DNA of 64,000 nt from Mycobacteroides franklinii (lineage in GTDB: Bacteria; Actinomycetota; Actinomycetes; Mycobacteriales; Mycobacteriaceae): assembly GCF_002013895.1 (NCBI RefSeq), contig NZ_MAFQ01000001.1, forward strand, positions 62,001 to 126,000. The letters are read 5' to 3'. Below are positions 7,229 through 16,591 of this stretch, piece by piece. A model generated the notes under the pieces. The model was not told where the DNA came from. It did not search any database and saw only the letters and a list, made by a program, of their open reading frames with translations. Positions within the stretch are counted from its first letter, which is position 1. Every line of letters begins with the position of its first letter. Position numbers and translations under genes: made by a program.

Positions 7229-7924
7229 GTGCTGAAGCCGGTGACCGTCAAGAGCTGGGGAATCTGGGCCACCTGTGTGCTTGCGCTCGTTACCGTGTCG
7301 GTGGCTGGGTGTGGCCGAAGCGTCCAGAATCCCGTCAACCACAACGTCCAGATCGGAAACATAGCCTCGCTGAGGAGCCAGTTCGGGCCCGAATTCGTGG
7401 TCAAGACCATGGAGCCGGCGGGAATGGACCCCAAGCTGCTTTCGCCGGCTCCACTGCCGCCGGGTATGACGATCGACCCTCCCGGATGTGCCAAGTACAG
7501 CGGTGGCAGCACGGTGCCCGCAGGGCTCAAGGGAAATATGGCGGCCTTGACCGCGACGGGTGCGGGGAATCAGTACGTGGCAGTGGCCGTGGAAACCTCG
7601 CAGGAAGTCCCCTTCGATCCGGCCGTGTCGGCGGACTGCAAGAAGGTCGGTTTCCGCGGTAACGGGATCGCGGGGCAGACCGAGGTGATCGACGCGCCTG
7701 CCATCGACGGCGCGCGCACGCTCGGCATGAAGCGCGACGTGCTCAGTGGCACCTCCGGGCGGGCGATCGGCCAGGAAGTCCTGAACTATTCGGCATATCT
7801 GGGCCGCTACATGGTGGCGGTCACAGTCAGTCCGATCGCCGTCGGCAATGTTCCGCCCGCGCTGCCGGACGGAAAGCGTGCATCGGATCTGCTGGTCAAG
7901 GCGGTTGCGGCGGTGCGCTCCTAG
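7229..7924 (+). CDS. Lipoprotein of unknown function (possible DUF5642-type)
   Basis: A GTG start at 7229 gives a signal peptide with two lysines, a hydrophobic stretch and the lipobox SVAGC. The mature ~205 residues include VNHNVQIGNIASLRSQFGPEF, a Cys in DPPGCAKYSGG, a Cys in VSADCKKVGF and a C-terminal RASDLLVKAVAAV. This resembles mycobacterial lipoproteins of the DUF5642 type, a recollection I cannot check. A second in-frame GTG at 7241 is possible. The stop overlaps the stop of the convergent AlkB-like gene. Confidence 0.7.
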   Translation: MLKPVTVKSWGIWATCVLALVTVSVAGCGRSVQNPVNHNVQIGNIASLRSQFGPEFVVKTMEPAGMDPKLLSPAPLPPGMTIDPPGCAKYSGGSTVPAGLKGNMAALTATGAGNQYVAVAVETSQEVPFDPAVSADCKKVGFRGNGIAGQTEVIDAPAIDGARTLGMKRDVLSGTSGRAIGQEVLNYSAYLGRYMVAVTVSPIAVGNVPPALPDGKRASDLLVKAVAAVRS

Positions 7925-8523
7925 CGCACGTCGCGGGGCCGGTACTGCAGGCTGATACGTGGCCCCACCGGCTTGGACGTCTTCGGGATGGCGTGTTCCC
8001 AGGTTCGTTGACAGGAACCGCCCATCACCAACAGGTCTCCGTGGCCGACGTTGATGCGGATCGAGTCGCCACCGAGCCGTGGTCGCAGGGCGAAAGTACG
8101 TGTGGCGCCAATGCTTACGATTGCGACCATGGTGTCTTCACGTAGGCCGCGGCCTATGGTGTCGCCGTGCCACGCCACGCTGTCGGTGCCGTCGCGGTAC
8201 TGGCACAGTCCCACCGTGGTGAAGGGTTCGCCGAGTTCGTTGGTGTACTCGCCATTGAGCCGGTCGCAGATGGTCTCCAGCACCGGATGCGGTGGTGACC
8301 CCGCCGTCAGGTCATGGAAGCTGACCAGCCGCGGGACGTCGAGAGTGCGGTCGTACATGCGTCGGCGTTCGGCACGCCAGGGCACCTGCGCCAACAGCTG
8401 GCCCATGAGATTGTCCGCACGTCCGAGCCATTCATGATGCACCTCAAGCCAAGCGCCGCCCGCCAACTCACGGCGGGGGACCGGCGGAGCGCCGAACAGT
8501 GATGCTTGAACCGTGTGTGTCAC
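7921..8523 (-). CDS. AlkB-like Fe(II)/2-oxoglutarate dioxygenase
   Basis: The product (200 aa from the GTG at 8523) shows the AlkB dioxygenase core: YRDGTDSVAWHGDTIGR supplies the HxD iron ligands, GDLLVMGGSCQRTWEHAIPK the distal His, and RISLQYRPRDVR the 2-oxoglutarate-binding Arg region. Such enzymes reverse alkylation damage in nucleic acids by oxidative demethylation. Its place before arcA matches Rv1000c of M. tuberculosis. The frame extends to 8562, but AAGGT just before the GTG and the usual N-terminus THTVQASLFG favour 8523. Confidence 0.85.
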   Translation of the reverse strand: MTHTVQASLFGAPPVPRRELAGGAWLEVHHEWLGRADNLMGQLLAQVPWRAERRRMYDRTLDVPRLVSFHDLTAGSPPHPVLETICDRLNGEYTNELGEPFTTVGLCQYRDGTDSVAWHGDTIGRGLREDTMVAIVSIGATRTFALRPRLGGDSIRINVGHGDLLVMGGSCQRTWEHAIPKTSKPVGPRISLQYRPRDVR

Positions 8524-8576
8524 ACCTTCATGGTATCGCACACATGTTCGATTGCGCGGCAAGCTAGCGTCATCTC

Positions 8577-9791
8577 ATGACGGATGTTCCAGTGCTGGGT
8601 GCTAATTCAGAGGTGGGGCGGCTGCGAGTAGTGGTGTTGCACCGGCCCGGTGATGAGCTCAAGCGGCTGACTCCGCGTAACAACGATCAGCTGCTGTTCG
8701 ACGGGCTGCCCTGGGTGGCGCGCGCCCAAGAGGAACACGACGCCTTCGCCGAGGTGCTGCGTTCGCGCGGTGTCGAGGTGCTGTTGCTCTCCGATTTGTT
8801 GCGAGAGGCGCTCGCCAGCGGTGCGGCCAGGGTGCAGGGCATCTCGGCCGCCGTCAATGCGCGCAGGCTGGGCTACGCCCTGGCACAGGATCTTTCGGGG
8901 TATCTGCGAACGCTGGATGCCGCCGATCTGGCATACGTGCTGATGTGCGGGATGACGTTCGACGAACTGCCGGTGGGTGGCAAGGTGGGGCAACCGTCGC
9001 TGGTGCGGACCATGCATCACGGATCGGACTTCGTCATCGAACCGCTGCCGAACCTGTTGTTCACCCGCGACTCGTCGTTCTGGATTGGCCGTAAATTCGC
9101 GATCACCTCCCTGGCCCTGCCGGCCCGGGTGCGCGAGACCTCGCTCACCGATCTGATTTATGCCCATCACCCGCGGTTCCTCGGGGTGCGCCGCGCCTAC
9201 GAGTCGCACTCGGCGCCGGTTGAGGGTGGCGACGTGCTGTTGTTGGGGCCCGGCGTGGTAGCGGTTGGGGTGGGGGAGCGCACCACCCCTGCCGGTGCAG
9301 AAGCCCTGGCGCGCAGCCTGTTCGACGACGGTCTGGCGCACACCGTGCTCGCGGTGCCCATCGCGCAGGAGCGGGCGTCGATGCATCTGGACACCGTCTG
9401 CACCATGGTCGACACCGACGCCGTGGTGATGTACCCGGCTATTCAGGATTCGTTGTCGGCGTTCACCATCCGCAGAACCGAGGGTGGCGTCAGCATCTCG
9501 GGTTCGGAGCCCTTCGTCGAGGCCGCGGCCGATGCGATGGGTATCGGCAAGCTACGCGTCATCGATACCGGACTCGACCCGGTCACGGCCGAACGTGAGC
9601 AATGGGACGACGGGAACAACACCCTGGCACTGGCGCCCGGCGTCGTCGTCGCCTACGAACGGAACGTGGAAACTAATGCCCGCCTTGAGGATTCCGGTGT
9701 TGAGGTGCTTGCCATCTCGGCCTCGGAGCTCGGGACGGGCCGGGGCGGACCGCGCTGCATGTCCTGCCCGGTGTCGCGCGACCTGCTCTGA
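8577..9791 (+). CDS. arcA: Arginine deiminase
   Basis: The 404-residue enzyme hydrolyses L-arginine to citrulline and ammonia in the cytosol. Family motifs are in order: [10 protein letters not shown] with the substrate-binding Asp, [28 protein letters not shown] with the catalytic His/Asp, and [16 protein letters not shown] with the nucleophilic Cys at about residue 394. Length is normal. It stands alone, without arcB or arcC, as in M. tuberculosis (Rv1001), so it more likely serves arginine catabolism or acid resistance than a full ADI pathway. Confidence 0.95.
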   Translation: MTDVPVLGANSEVGRLRVVVLHRPGDELKRLTPRNNDQLLFDGLPWVARAQEEHDAFAEVLRSRGVEVLLLSDLLREALASGAARVQGISAAVNARRLGYALAQDLSGYLRTLDAADLAYVLMCGMTFDELPVGGKVGQPSLVRTMHHGSDFVIEPLPNLLFTRDSSFWIGRKFAITSLALPARVRETSLTDLIYAHHPRFLGVRRAYESHSAPVEGGDVLLLGPGVVAVGVGERTTPAGAEALARSLFDDGLAHTVLAVPIAQERASMHLDTVCTMVDTDAVVMYPAIQDSLSAFTIRRTEGGVSISGSEPFVEAAADAMGIGKLRVIDTGLDPVTAEREQWDDGNNTLALAPGVVVAYERNVETNARLEDSGVEVLAISASELGTGRGGPRCMSCPVSRDLL

Positions 9792-9793
9792 CG

Positions 9794-9843
9794 CCGACAC
9801 GCCGTGTTCTGTACACGCCGTTCCGCGTGTCACGGCGTGTCGG
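9794..9843. terminator. Long nested hairpin between arcA and pmt
   Basis: Thirteen-base perfect arms at 9794-9806 and 9831-9843 enclose 24 bases that themselves pair (ACACG at 9813-9817 with CGTGT at 9826-9830). It lies 3 bases after the arcA stop and 12 bases from the convergent pmt stop, fitting a bidirectional terminator. Confidence 0.7.
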
Positions 9844-9854
9844 AGTGAACACGG

Positions 9855-11399
9855 CTAGCGCCAGCTGGGCAGCCACATCTCCATGTTCCACATGAACGGT
9901 GAGATGGCCGCGCCGGTGAGGATCGGATACAGCCAGGCGAAGTTGGTGACCACCAAGGCCACGTAGAACGTTGCGATGAACATTCGCAACGTCTTTCGTT
10001 CCGGGTTGGCGGTCGGCTTGCGTAAGAAGTCGCCGACAAGGAACGCGATCATCATGACCAGGAACGGCACCATCGGCGCGGCGTAGAAAAAGTACATCTG
10101 CCGGTCGATGTTCATGAACCAGGGCAGCCACCCCGAGCAGTAGCCGACGAGTGCCGCCGCATACCGCCAGTCGCGCCGGACCACCGTCGCCCATGTGGCC
10201 CACAACAGCACCGGAACCGCCAGCCACCAGATGGCCGGCGTACCGACCAACAACACTGCGCGCACACAGGAATTGGCGCCGCAGCCGGGGACGTTCTTGT
10301 CCTCGATGGCGTAGAGCAGCGGTCGCAGCGACATCGGCCAGGTCCATGGTTTGGATTCCCACGGATGGTGATTGCCATTGGAGTTGGTCAGCGTCGAATG
10401 GAACGTGTAGACGCTGTGCGTGTAGTACCAGAGCGAGCGCAGGGCATCGGGCATCCACCCGCCTACACCGATCTGCCGTCCCTCGGCGTGCCGGTTTATC
10501 CCCGTCTCGGATGCGAACCACGACCAGTACGAGGCCATGTACACGATGAACGGAATGACCAGCAGCGCATACAGAGCGGGCCCCAGATCGCGCACCGCGG
10601 CGCCGGCCCAGGGTCGCCGCACGCCGTAGGCACGGCGCGCCGCGATATCGAACGCGATGCACAGCACGCCGAAGAATGCGATGAAGTACAGGCCCGACCA
10701 TTTTGTGCCGCAGGCCAATCCGAGCAGGATTCCGGCACCGAAGCGCCACCAGCGCACCCCCAGCCGTGGGCCCCACGGGGTGTCGCCGATGCGCCCGTCA
10801 AGGTATGCGTGGTAGAGCCGTTCCCGAACCTGGTCCCTGTCGACGATCAGCGCGCCGAACGCGGCTACCACGAAGAGCACCTGGTACACGTCGAGCAGCG
10901 CGGTGCGTGCGGTGACGAAGCTGACTCCGTCCGCGATCAGTAGCACTCCGGCGATGGCGCCCACCATGGTGGACCGGCTGATCCGCCGGGCGATCCGGGC
11001 AACCAGCAGCACGATGATGGTGCCTGAGAGCGCCGCCGCGAATCGCCAGCCGAACGGGTCGTATCCGAACAGCCATTCACCGATGGCGATCATCTGTTTG
11101 CCGATGGGCGGATGCACCACGAGCCCGTAGCCGGGGTTGTCCTCGACGCCGTCGTTGGTGACAACCTGCCAGCCCTGCGGCACGTAATGCTTCTCGTCGA
11201 AGACGGGGGTGCCGCGGTCGGTGAGGGCGCCAAGATTGATGAACCGGGTCAGTGCCGCAATGACCGTGATGACGACGGTCATCACCCAGCCCCGGAATCG
11301 GTCGGTGGGTCCGAAGTCCGCGGGCGGTATCCGGGGCCCCGGCGACTGGAGATCCGACTCGGCTGCCGAGGTCGGCGGCAGGGTTGCGGGCGCGATCAC
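9855..11399 (-). CDS. pmt: Protein O-mannosyltransferase
   Basis: This multi-pass membrane enzyme (about 514 aa) transfers mannose from polyprenyl-phosphate-mannose to Ser/Thr of exported proteins, coupled to Sec. The GT-C signature is near the N-terminus: LTDRGTPVFDEKHYVPQ with the catalytic Asp-Glu, then HPPIGKQMIAIGEWLFG. About ten hydrophobic segments follow, with a lumenal GNHHPWESKPWTWP region. It matches Rv1002c in place. The frame runs to 11513, but that would overlap rsmI; GTG at 11399 (VIAPATLPP) is the best downstream start, without a clear ribosome site. Confidence 0.9.
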   Translation of the reverse strand: MIAPATLPPTSAAESDLQSPGPRIPPADFGPTDRFRGWVMTVVITVIAALTRFINLGALTDRGTPVFDEKHYVPQGWQVVTNDGVEDNPGYGLVVHPPIGKQMIAIGEWLFGYDPFGWRFAAALSGTIIVLLVARIARRISRSTMVGAIAGVLLIADGVSFVTARTALLDVYQVLFVVAAFGALIVDRDQVRERLYHAYLDGRIGDTPWGPRLGVRWWRFGAGILLGLACGTKWSGLYFIAFFGVLCIAFDIAARRAYGVRRPWAGAAVRDLGPALYALLVIPFIVYMASYWSWFASETGINRHAEGRQIGVGGWMPDALRSLWYYTHSVYTFHSTLTNSNGNHHPWESKPWTWPMSLRPLLYAIEDKNVPGCGANSCVRAVLLVGTPAIWWLAVPVLLWATWATVVRRDWRYAAALVGYCSGWLPWFMNIDRQMYFFYAAPMVPFLVMMIAFLVGDFLRKPTANPERKTLRMFIATFYVALVVTNFAWLYPILTGAAISPFMWNMEMWLPSWR

Positions 11400-11485
11400 A
11401 CGGTCGATCGTAGGGGAGGACCCTGGCGGGGCGTCTTGCAGCGGCGGGCTGCAGCGGTAGCGACGAGGGGATTTAGTCTTGCGGG

Positions 11486-12322
11486 ATGGGGAACTTGCTG
11501 CTGGCGGCGACACCGCTGGGTGAGCCGGGGGATGCCTCGCCCCGATTGCGTGAGGCGCTGGCCAAGACTTCGGTGGTGGCTGCCGAGGACACCCGCCGTG
11601 TTCGGGCCCTCGCGAAGTCGCTGGATGTGCAGATCAGCGGCCAGATCATCAGCTTCTACGACCAGAACGAGGCCAGCCGCATCGAGCCCCTGCTGGCCGA
11701 TCTGGAGGCCGGGTACGACGTGTTGGTGGTCACCGATGCGGGTATGCCGTCGATCAGCGACCCGGGGTACCGCTTGGTCGCCGCCTGCGTCAAACAGGGG
11801 ATACCGATCAAATGCCTGCCCGGACCGTCGGCGGTGACGACGGCGCTGGCCGTCTCGGGGCTCCCGGTGGACCGTTTCTGCTTCGAGGGGTTCGCGCCCC
11901 GCAAGCAGGGGCCGCGGCGCCGGTGGCTCGCTGAGCTGGCGACGGAACCGCGCACCTGTGTGTTCTTCGAGTCGCCGCGGCGCCTGGCGGAGACGCTGGC
12001 CGATGCGGTGGAGGTGCTGGGGCCCGAGCGCCGGTTGGCGGTCTGTCGCGAGTTGACCAAGACGCACGAAGAGGTGCTGCGGGGCACCCTGCGCGAGTTG
12101 GTGGCGTGGGCCGAGAGCAACGATGTGCTCGGGGAGATCACGGTGGTGCTCGACGGCGGTCGTCCGGCCGTCCCGCAGATCGAGGCCTTGGTGGCCAGGG
12201 TTGAAGAGCTGATGGACGACGGGATGGGGTTGCGTGAGTCCTGCGCGACGGCCATCGGCGAGTCCGGCGCGACGCTGTCGCGACGCGACCTGTACGACGC
12301 GGTGGTCAAAGCGCGGGCTTGA
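11486..12322 (+). CDS. rsmI: 16S rRNA (cytidine1402-2'-O)-methyltransferase
   Basis: The 278-residue protein methylates the 2'-OH of C1402 in 16S rRNA with S-adenosylmethionine. Diagnostic motifs are LLLAATPLGEPGD, AAEDTRRVRALAKSLD, LVVTDAGMPSISDPGYRL, LPGPSAVTTALAVSGLP and CFEGFAPRK. It is divergent from pmt by 86 bases, as in M. tuberculosis (Rv1003), and its last 17 bases overlap the convergent pabB gene. Confidence 0.95.
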   Translation: MGNLLLAATPLGEPGDASPRLREALAKTSVVAAEDTRRVRALAKSLDVQISGQIISFYDQNEASRIEPLLADLEAGYDVLVVTDAGMPSISDPGYRLVAACVKQGIPIKCLPGPSAVTTALAVSGLPVDRFCFEGFAPRKQGPRRRWLAELATEPRTCVFFESPRRLAETLADAVEVLGPERRLAVCRELTKTHEEVLRGTLRELVAWAESNDVLGEITVVLDGGRPAVPQIEALVARVEELMDDGMGLRESCATAIGESGATLSRRDLYDAVVKARA

Positions 12323-13571
12323 GTCCGGGTTCACGCGCCGCGATCGCGGTGAGGTCGACGGTGGCGGCCGCCTTGTGCAGACATTCCTGCCATTCGGCGT
12401 CGACGTCGGAGTCGGCGGTGATGCCACCGCCGACTCCGAGCACGGCGCGCCCGTCCGGTGCGATTTCGACGGTGCGGATCGCGACGTTGAGTTCCAGGCC
12501 GGCCGCAGGTGAGAGCATGCCGATGGTTCCGCAGTACACCCCTCGGTGATCTGATTCCCATTGGCGAAGCAGTTGGCGTGCACGGGTTTTCGGTGTGCCC
12601 GTCACCGAAGCGGGCGGAAAGGCGACGGTCAGGAGGTCGCTGGCGGTGGCTTCCAAGGGCACCTTGGCCGCAACGGTGGACACCAGATGCCACACGCCGG
12701 GCGCCGGGTGCACGGCCAGCAGCTCGGGGACCGTGACGGTGCCGGTGTCAGCGATGCGTCCCAGATCGTTGCGCACCAGATCGGTGATCATGATGTTCTC
12801 GGCGACGTCCTTGATGGAGGTCAGCAGTCCGGCGGGATCCTCGGTGGCTGCGAGGGTGCCCTTGATGGGGCTGGAGCGGACGTCGGTGCCCTTGCGCCGC
12901 AAGAACAATTCGGGTGATAACGAGGCCACGGCACCCCATACGCCGGATAGGTAGGCGGCGCGGGCCGGTGCGGTTCGGGTGACGGCATCGGCGAAGAAGT
13001 CCAGCGGTTCGCCCGTCAGAGTGCCGCGGAATTGCGTGCACACGCAGGCCTGGTACACCTCACCGGCCGCGATGGCTTCCAGGCAGCGGCCGACGGCGCC
13101 GCGGTGATGTTCACGGTCGGGGGCCGTCCAGTCGATGAACCATGGCGACGGATCGCGGGGGTGTGTCAGTGCGTGGAGTATCCACTCCGGACATTCTTGA
13201 TCCAGAAGGCTTTCGTACCACCAGCATTCATCACTGTCGAGGCGCAGTACCGTATTGGTCCAGCCGCCGGCCGCGGCGGGGAGCCGCTGATTGCCGCCGG
13301 CCACCGCCCGATCCGGATATCCCAGATAGCCAATCCAGCCGCCGCCCACCGCTTCCGGTGGGGCATCGGTCAGATCAGAGGTTTTGTCGCTGAATGCTTG
13401 TCGCGGCAGTACCGGGCGAGTAGGCAAGGACGGGGCGATGATCGCCCGTGAGCCGTACCACGATCCGATCAGTGCGGCGGGCGCCGACCGCCCCGTTTCG
13501 CGCGCGGCGGCGGCCAGTGATCGCAGCACGGTCGGCGGGGCGCCGAGATTCCCGAGCTGCTGGACGCGCAT
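12306..13571 (-). CDS. pabB: Aminodeoxychorismate synthase component I
   Basis: The 421-residue enzyme belongs to the chorismate-utilising family and makes 4-amino-4-deoxychorismate for folate. Visible motifs include SPELFLRRKGTDVRSSPIKGT, VRNDLGRIADTGTV, PPASVTGTPKTRA and YCGTIGMLSP, with AIRTVEIAPDGRAVLGVGGGI near the C-terminus. Anthranilate synthase TrpE is the alternative, but the length, the PIKGT motif and the position matching Rv1005c favour PabB. It is followed 4 bases upstream by the GNAT gene on the same strand, so the two are likely co-transcribed. Confidence 0.9.
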   Translation of the reverse strand: MRVQQLGNLGAPPTVLRSLAAAARETGRSAPAALIGSWYGSRAIIAPSLPTRPVLPRQAFSDKTSDLTDAPPEAVGGGWIGYLGYPDRAVAGGNQRLPAAAGGWTNTVLRLDSDECWWYESLLDQECPEWILHALTHPRDPSPWFIDWTAPDREHHRGAVGRCLEAIAAGEVYQACVCTQFRGTLTGEPLDFFADAVTRTAPARAAYLSGVWGAVASLSPELFLRRKGTDVRSSPIKGTLAATEDPAGLLTSIKDVAENIMITDLVRNDLGRIADTGTVTVPELLAVHPAPGVWHLVSTVAAKVPLEATASDLLTVAFPPASVTGTPKTRARQLLRQWESDHRGVYCGTIGMLSPAAGLELNVAIRTVEIAPDGRAVLGVGGGITADSDVDAEWQECLHKAAATVDLTAIAAREPGLKPAL

Positions 13572-13575
13572 TGAT

Positions 13576-14394
13576 CTAGTTTCGCAGACCCTTCACCAGG
13601 ATTGCGCGGGTGTATAGCAGTGCGAAGCCCTGGCGTTGAGTATTCTGCTGGGATTTCGATCCGGGCTGGGTGGTGACCACGGCCAGGTCCGCACCGTCCC
13701 GGGCCGCTTCGTGAAGACGAGTGGTCAGAAGTGCCGTCTGGACACCGCGGCGTCGGTGCGGTGCGGCGGTCGCGGCACCGTTGAGTTGGGCCACCCCGTC
13801 GAGGAGGCGCATGCTCGCGCCACCGGCGACGGCCCCCTCGCGTAGTGCGATATACCGCTGTTCGCCCTCGACCGTCGACAGCGCGCTGATCGCGCGGGAA
13901 AGCACCTCGCGCGGAAATGATTCGTGCGAGGCCACACCCTGGTCATCGGGTACCGCGAACCCGTCGACGACCACGTCGACCCAACTGGTCAGCTCATCGC
14001 TGCCGCTGTGACGCACCGTGACGTCGTCGGGAATGACCGGCGCTGGGGCATCGGCTAGGGGAAGGCCGAGGACATCCTCGAAAGACACCAGCAGGTAGCC
14101 ACGGGCGGTGAGCAGCTCGCAGATCGCGGGATCGGCGAGGCTCGCGATTTCAGCCTGCACCGGGGTATCCCGTTCGGCGAACTCCCGCTCGACGGCGTCG
14201 AGTTCGGATTCGCTTGGCACACCGCTGAACCCGAGTCCAGCGATCTTGTTCATCGGTGAATCCGGTCCGGCGTAGGACGCGATGCCCCCTGCCAGCGGTA
14301 TCACCAGACCGCCGTCGCACCTCGCGGTTCCGGCGGCGATGGTGTCGGCTTCGGCGCTCTCGATGCGCGCGGCGGTATCGATATCACAGAACAC
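13576..14394 (-). CDS. GNAT-family N-acetyltransferase
   Basis: The 272-residue protein has an acetyl-CoA-binding GNAT core in its C-terminal half: GGASMRLLDGVAQLNGAATAAPHRRRGVQTALLTTRLHEAA, whose RRRGVQT is the pyrophosphate loop, then QPGSKSQQNTQRQGF. The N-terminal half may be a second, degenerate GNAT fold. The GTG start at 14394 lacks a strong ribosome site. It lies just upstream of pabB, an M. tuberculosis-like position (Rv1006 differs), with unknown acceptor substrate. Confidence 0.8.
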   Translation of the reverse strand: MFCDIDTAARIESAEADTIAAGTARCDGGLVIPLAGGIASYAGPDSPMNKIAGLGFSGVPSESELDAVEREFAERDTPVQAEIASLADPAICELLTARGYLLVSFEDVLGLPLADAPAPVIPDDVTVRHSGSDELTSWVDVVVDGFAVPDDQGVASHESFPREVLSRAISALSTVEGEQRYIALREGAVAGGASMRLLDGVAQLNGAATAAPHRRRGVQTALLTTRLHEAARDGADLAVVTTQPGSKSQQNTQRQGFALLYTRAILVKGLRN

Positions 14395-14436
14395 GCCGGT
14401 GATTGTGTCCGATGAACCGCCCGAACCGCCACCGGG

Positions 14437-15342
14437 TTATCTGCTGATGTGACGCGCTGTTTCGGCGGTGGCCAGCTTGTCGGGGTTGCGGATCGCGAAA
14501 ACATGCGCCACCTTGCCGTCCGCGATCGACACGGCCAGCACCGCGTCGAGACGTCCTTCGCTGTAGATCAGTAGGGCCGGCGTGCTGTTGTAGGTACTTA
14601 GTTCCATGCGGACATCGGGGAACGCGGCGGCGGCCCGCGACAGGCCGATGGCCACGCGTGCCACTCTGTCGGCCCCGTAGACCGGACGCCGTGCGGCACT
14701 GACCTTGCCGCCGCCGTCGGATGTCCACACCGCGTCGGGGGCCAGCATTTCTACTAACGCGTCGACGTCGCCCCCCGCCGCGGCCAGCAGGAATTTGGTG
14801 GTCAGTTCCTCTGCCTGCTGGTCGGTGGGGGTGAACCGGCGCCGGCGCGACTGCACATGCTCTCGGGCACGGTGCGCCATCTGACGTACCGCGGACTCCG
14901 ATTTGCATACGGTGGAAGCGATTTCGGAGTAGTCGAAGCCGAAGACCTCCCGCATGACGAATACGGCCCGCTCGTCCGGTGCCAGGGTTTCCAACACGAC
15001 CAGCATCGCCATCGACACCGATTCGGCCAGGACCACATCTGTCGAGGCGTCCGCCGCGTCGCTGTCGAAGGTCACTCGCACCGGCTCCGGTAGCCACGGT
15101 CCCACATACTCCTCGCGCCGACGGCTGTTGGCGCGCAAGGTGTTCAGTGATTGGCGGCTGACAATCTGCGCCAAGTAGGCCTTGGTATCGGTGACCGTGC
15201 TCAGATCCACCTGCGCCCACCGAAGATAGCTCTCCTGCAGTACGTCATCGGCCTCCGTGGCGGAGCCCAACATTTCGTACGCGATGGTGAACAGCAGCGG
15301 GCGCAGGTGGGTAAACAGCTCGGCGTGCGCGGTGTCGGACAC
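14437..15342 (-). CDS. ECF41-type (SigJ-like) RNA polymerase sigma factor with SnoaL-like C-terminus
   Basis: The 301-residue protein has sigma region 2 (residues ~10-75) and region 4 (~110-165), followed by a SnoaL-like extension of ~130 residues. Three signatures known for the ECF41 group are present: WLPEP at 83-87 in the linker, DGGGK at 209-213 and NPDKL at 286-290. In this group the extension replaces an anti-sigma factor and controls activity from within. Its GTG start lies 2 bases after the upstream oxidoreductase, the pairing typical of ECF41 loci, where that enzyme gene is often the target. Confidence 0.9.
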   Translation of the reverse strand: MSDTAHAELFTHLRPLLFTIAYEMLGSATEADDVLQESYLRWAQVDLSTVTDTKAYLAQIVSRQSLNTLRANSRRREEYVGPWLPEPVRVTFDSDAADASTDVVLAESVSMAMLVVLETLAPDERAVFVMREVFGFDYSEIASTVCKSESAVRQMAHRAREHVQSRRRRFTPTDQQAEELTTKFLLAAAGGDVDALVEMLAPDAVWTSDGGGKVSAARRPVYGADRVARVAIGLSRAAAAFPDVRMELSTYNSTPALLIYSEGRLDAVLAVSIADGKVAHVFAIRNPDKLATAETARHISR

Positions 15343-15344
15343 CG

Positions 15345-16502
15345 CTATGCCTGCACCTTGAGGGCTTCAGAGCGCTTGCCGCCCTGCGGCCAGTAGTAGG
15401 CCTTCGGATGCTTGGCGGCTTGTTTCAGGAAGTAAACCGTTCCGCGGCAGACCATTTCCTTGATCGCCGCACCGGTCCGGCCGCCGATGAACAGCTTGCG
15501 TGGTGTGTCGTCGGCGCGCGAGGTCTGGATGACGGCGGCACGACGTCCGATGCTGACGTTCTGCCCGACGAAGATCTGCCCGCCCGCTACCGGTTGCAGC
15601 CCGTCTACCAGCGCCAGCACAGTCTTGACCGCACGCGCGGCCAGCGGCCCGGCGGCCTGGCAGCTCATCCGCAGCGGCACGCCTGAGGGGCTTACCGCGT
15701 CACCGGCCGCGACGATGCGGGGATGGTCGACGCTGACCAGCGTCTCGTCGGTGAGCAGTCTCCCCAGCGCGTCTGTCCGCAGTCCGCTGTCGGCGGCCAG
15801 CTGCGGTACGCCAAATCCGGCGGTCCACACCGTCAGCGCACTCGGCAGTTCGCGCCCGTCGGACAGGGTCACGGTGTCCTCATCGACTCCGACGACCGTG
15901 GCGGGCGCCAGCACCTCGACGCCCAGCTTTTCCAGATGCTTGGCGGCCGCGCGCCGGGCCGGTTCGCCGAGAGAGGGCAACAGTTGCTTACCGCAGACCA
16001 GAGTCACCCGACGCCCCGCTTCGGCGAGTTCTCCGGCCAGCTCGACACCGGTAAGGCCCGCACCGACGACCACGATGGGTGCATCCGGTGCCAACCGCTC
16101 ATACCGGGCCCGTACCTGCTGGGCGTGTTCGAACTCATTGATGGACAACGCATGTTCGGCCACGCCGGGGATGTTGGGAGTTGTTGTGGTGCTACCCACG
16201 GCGTAGACCAGATAGTCGTAGGGCAGCATCGCGCCCGAGGCGAGCTCCAGCTTTTGGGCGTCGGCATCGATGTGGGTGACCTTGTCGACCACAAGGCGGA
16301 TGGCCGGATTGAGCAGCTGGTCGTAGTCGACCGTCGCACCCCGGTTACCGGCGACCAGCTGGTGCAGGCGGATCCGTTCGACGAAGTGTGGTCGCGGATT
16401 GACGAGGGTCACGGTCAGGTTCTTGTTGGCCAGCAATTGGTTGGCCGCCAGGGTTCCGGCGTAGCCCCCGCCGATTACGATCACTCTGGTGTTCTCGGTC
16501 AT
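15345..16502 (-). CDS. FAD/NAD(P)-dependent oxidoreductase (NDH-2-like)
   Basis: The 385-residue flavoprotein has an N-terminal FAD-binding VIVIGGGYAGTLAANQLL and a central NAD(P) site VVVGAGLTGVELAGELAEAG, in the fold of type II NADH dehydrogenases and AIF-like reductases. SVDHPRIVAAGDAVSPSG is the conserved FAD-contact Asp motif. There is no clear C-terminal membrane helix, so it may be soluble. An AGGAA site precedes the ATG. It is the first gene of a two-gene operon with the ECF41 sigma factor and is probably under that factor's control. Confidence 0.85.
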   Translation of the reverse strand: MTENTRVIVIGGGYAGTLAANQLLANKNLTVTLVNPRPHFVERIRLHQLVAGNRGATVDYDQLLNPAIRLVVDKVTHIDADAQKLELASGAMLPYDYLVYAVGSTTTTPNIPGVAEHALSINEFEHAQQVRARYERLAPDAPIVVVGAGLTGVELAGELAEAGRRVTLVCGKQLLPSLGEPARRAAAKHLEKLGVEVLAPATVVGVDEDTVTLSDGRELPSALTVWTAGFGVPQLAADSGLRTDALGRLLTDETLVSVDHPRIVAAGDAVSPSGVPLRMSCQAAGPLAARAVKTVLALVDGLQPVAGGQIFVGQNVSIGRRAAVIQTSRADDTPRKLFIGGRTGAAIKEMVCRGTVYFLKQAAKHPKAYYWPQGGKRSEALKVQA

Positions 16503-16591
16503 TTCGGTGACTTCCTTTCATTCGCTGATGCCCCTAAGACACCGGGGCGGCGAAATCTGTGACGGACCGTGACCGGGCTCACACCCGTGAC

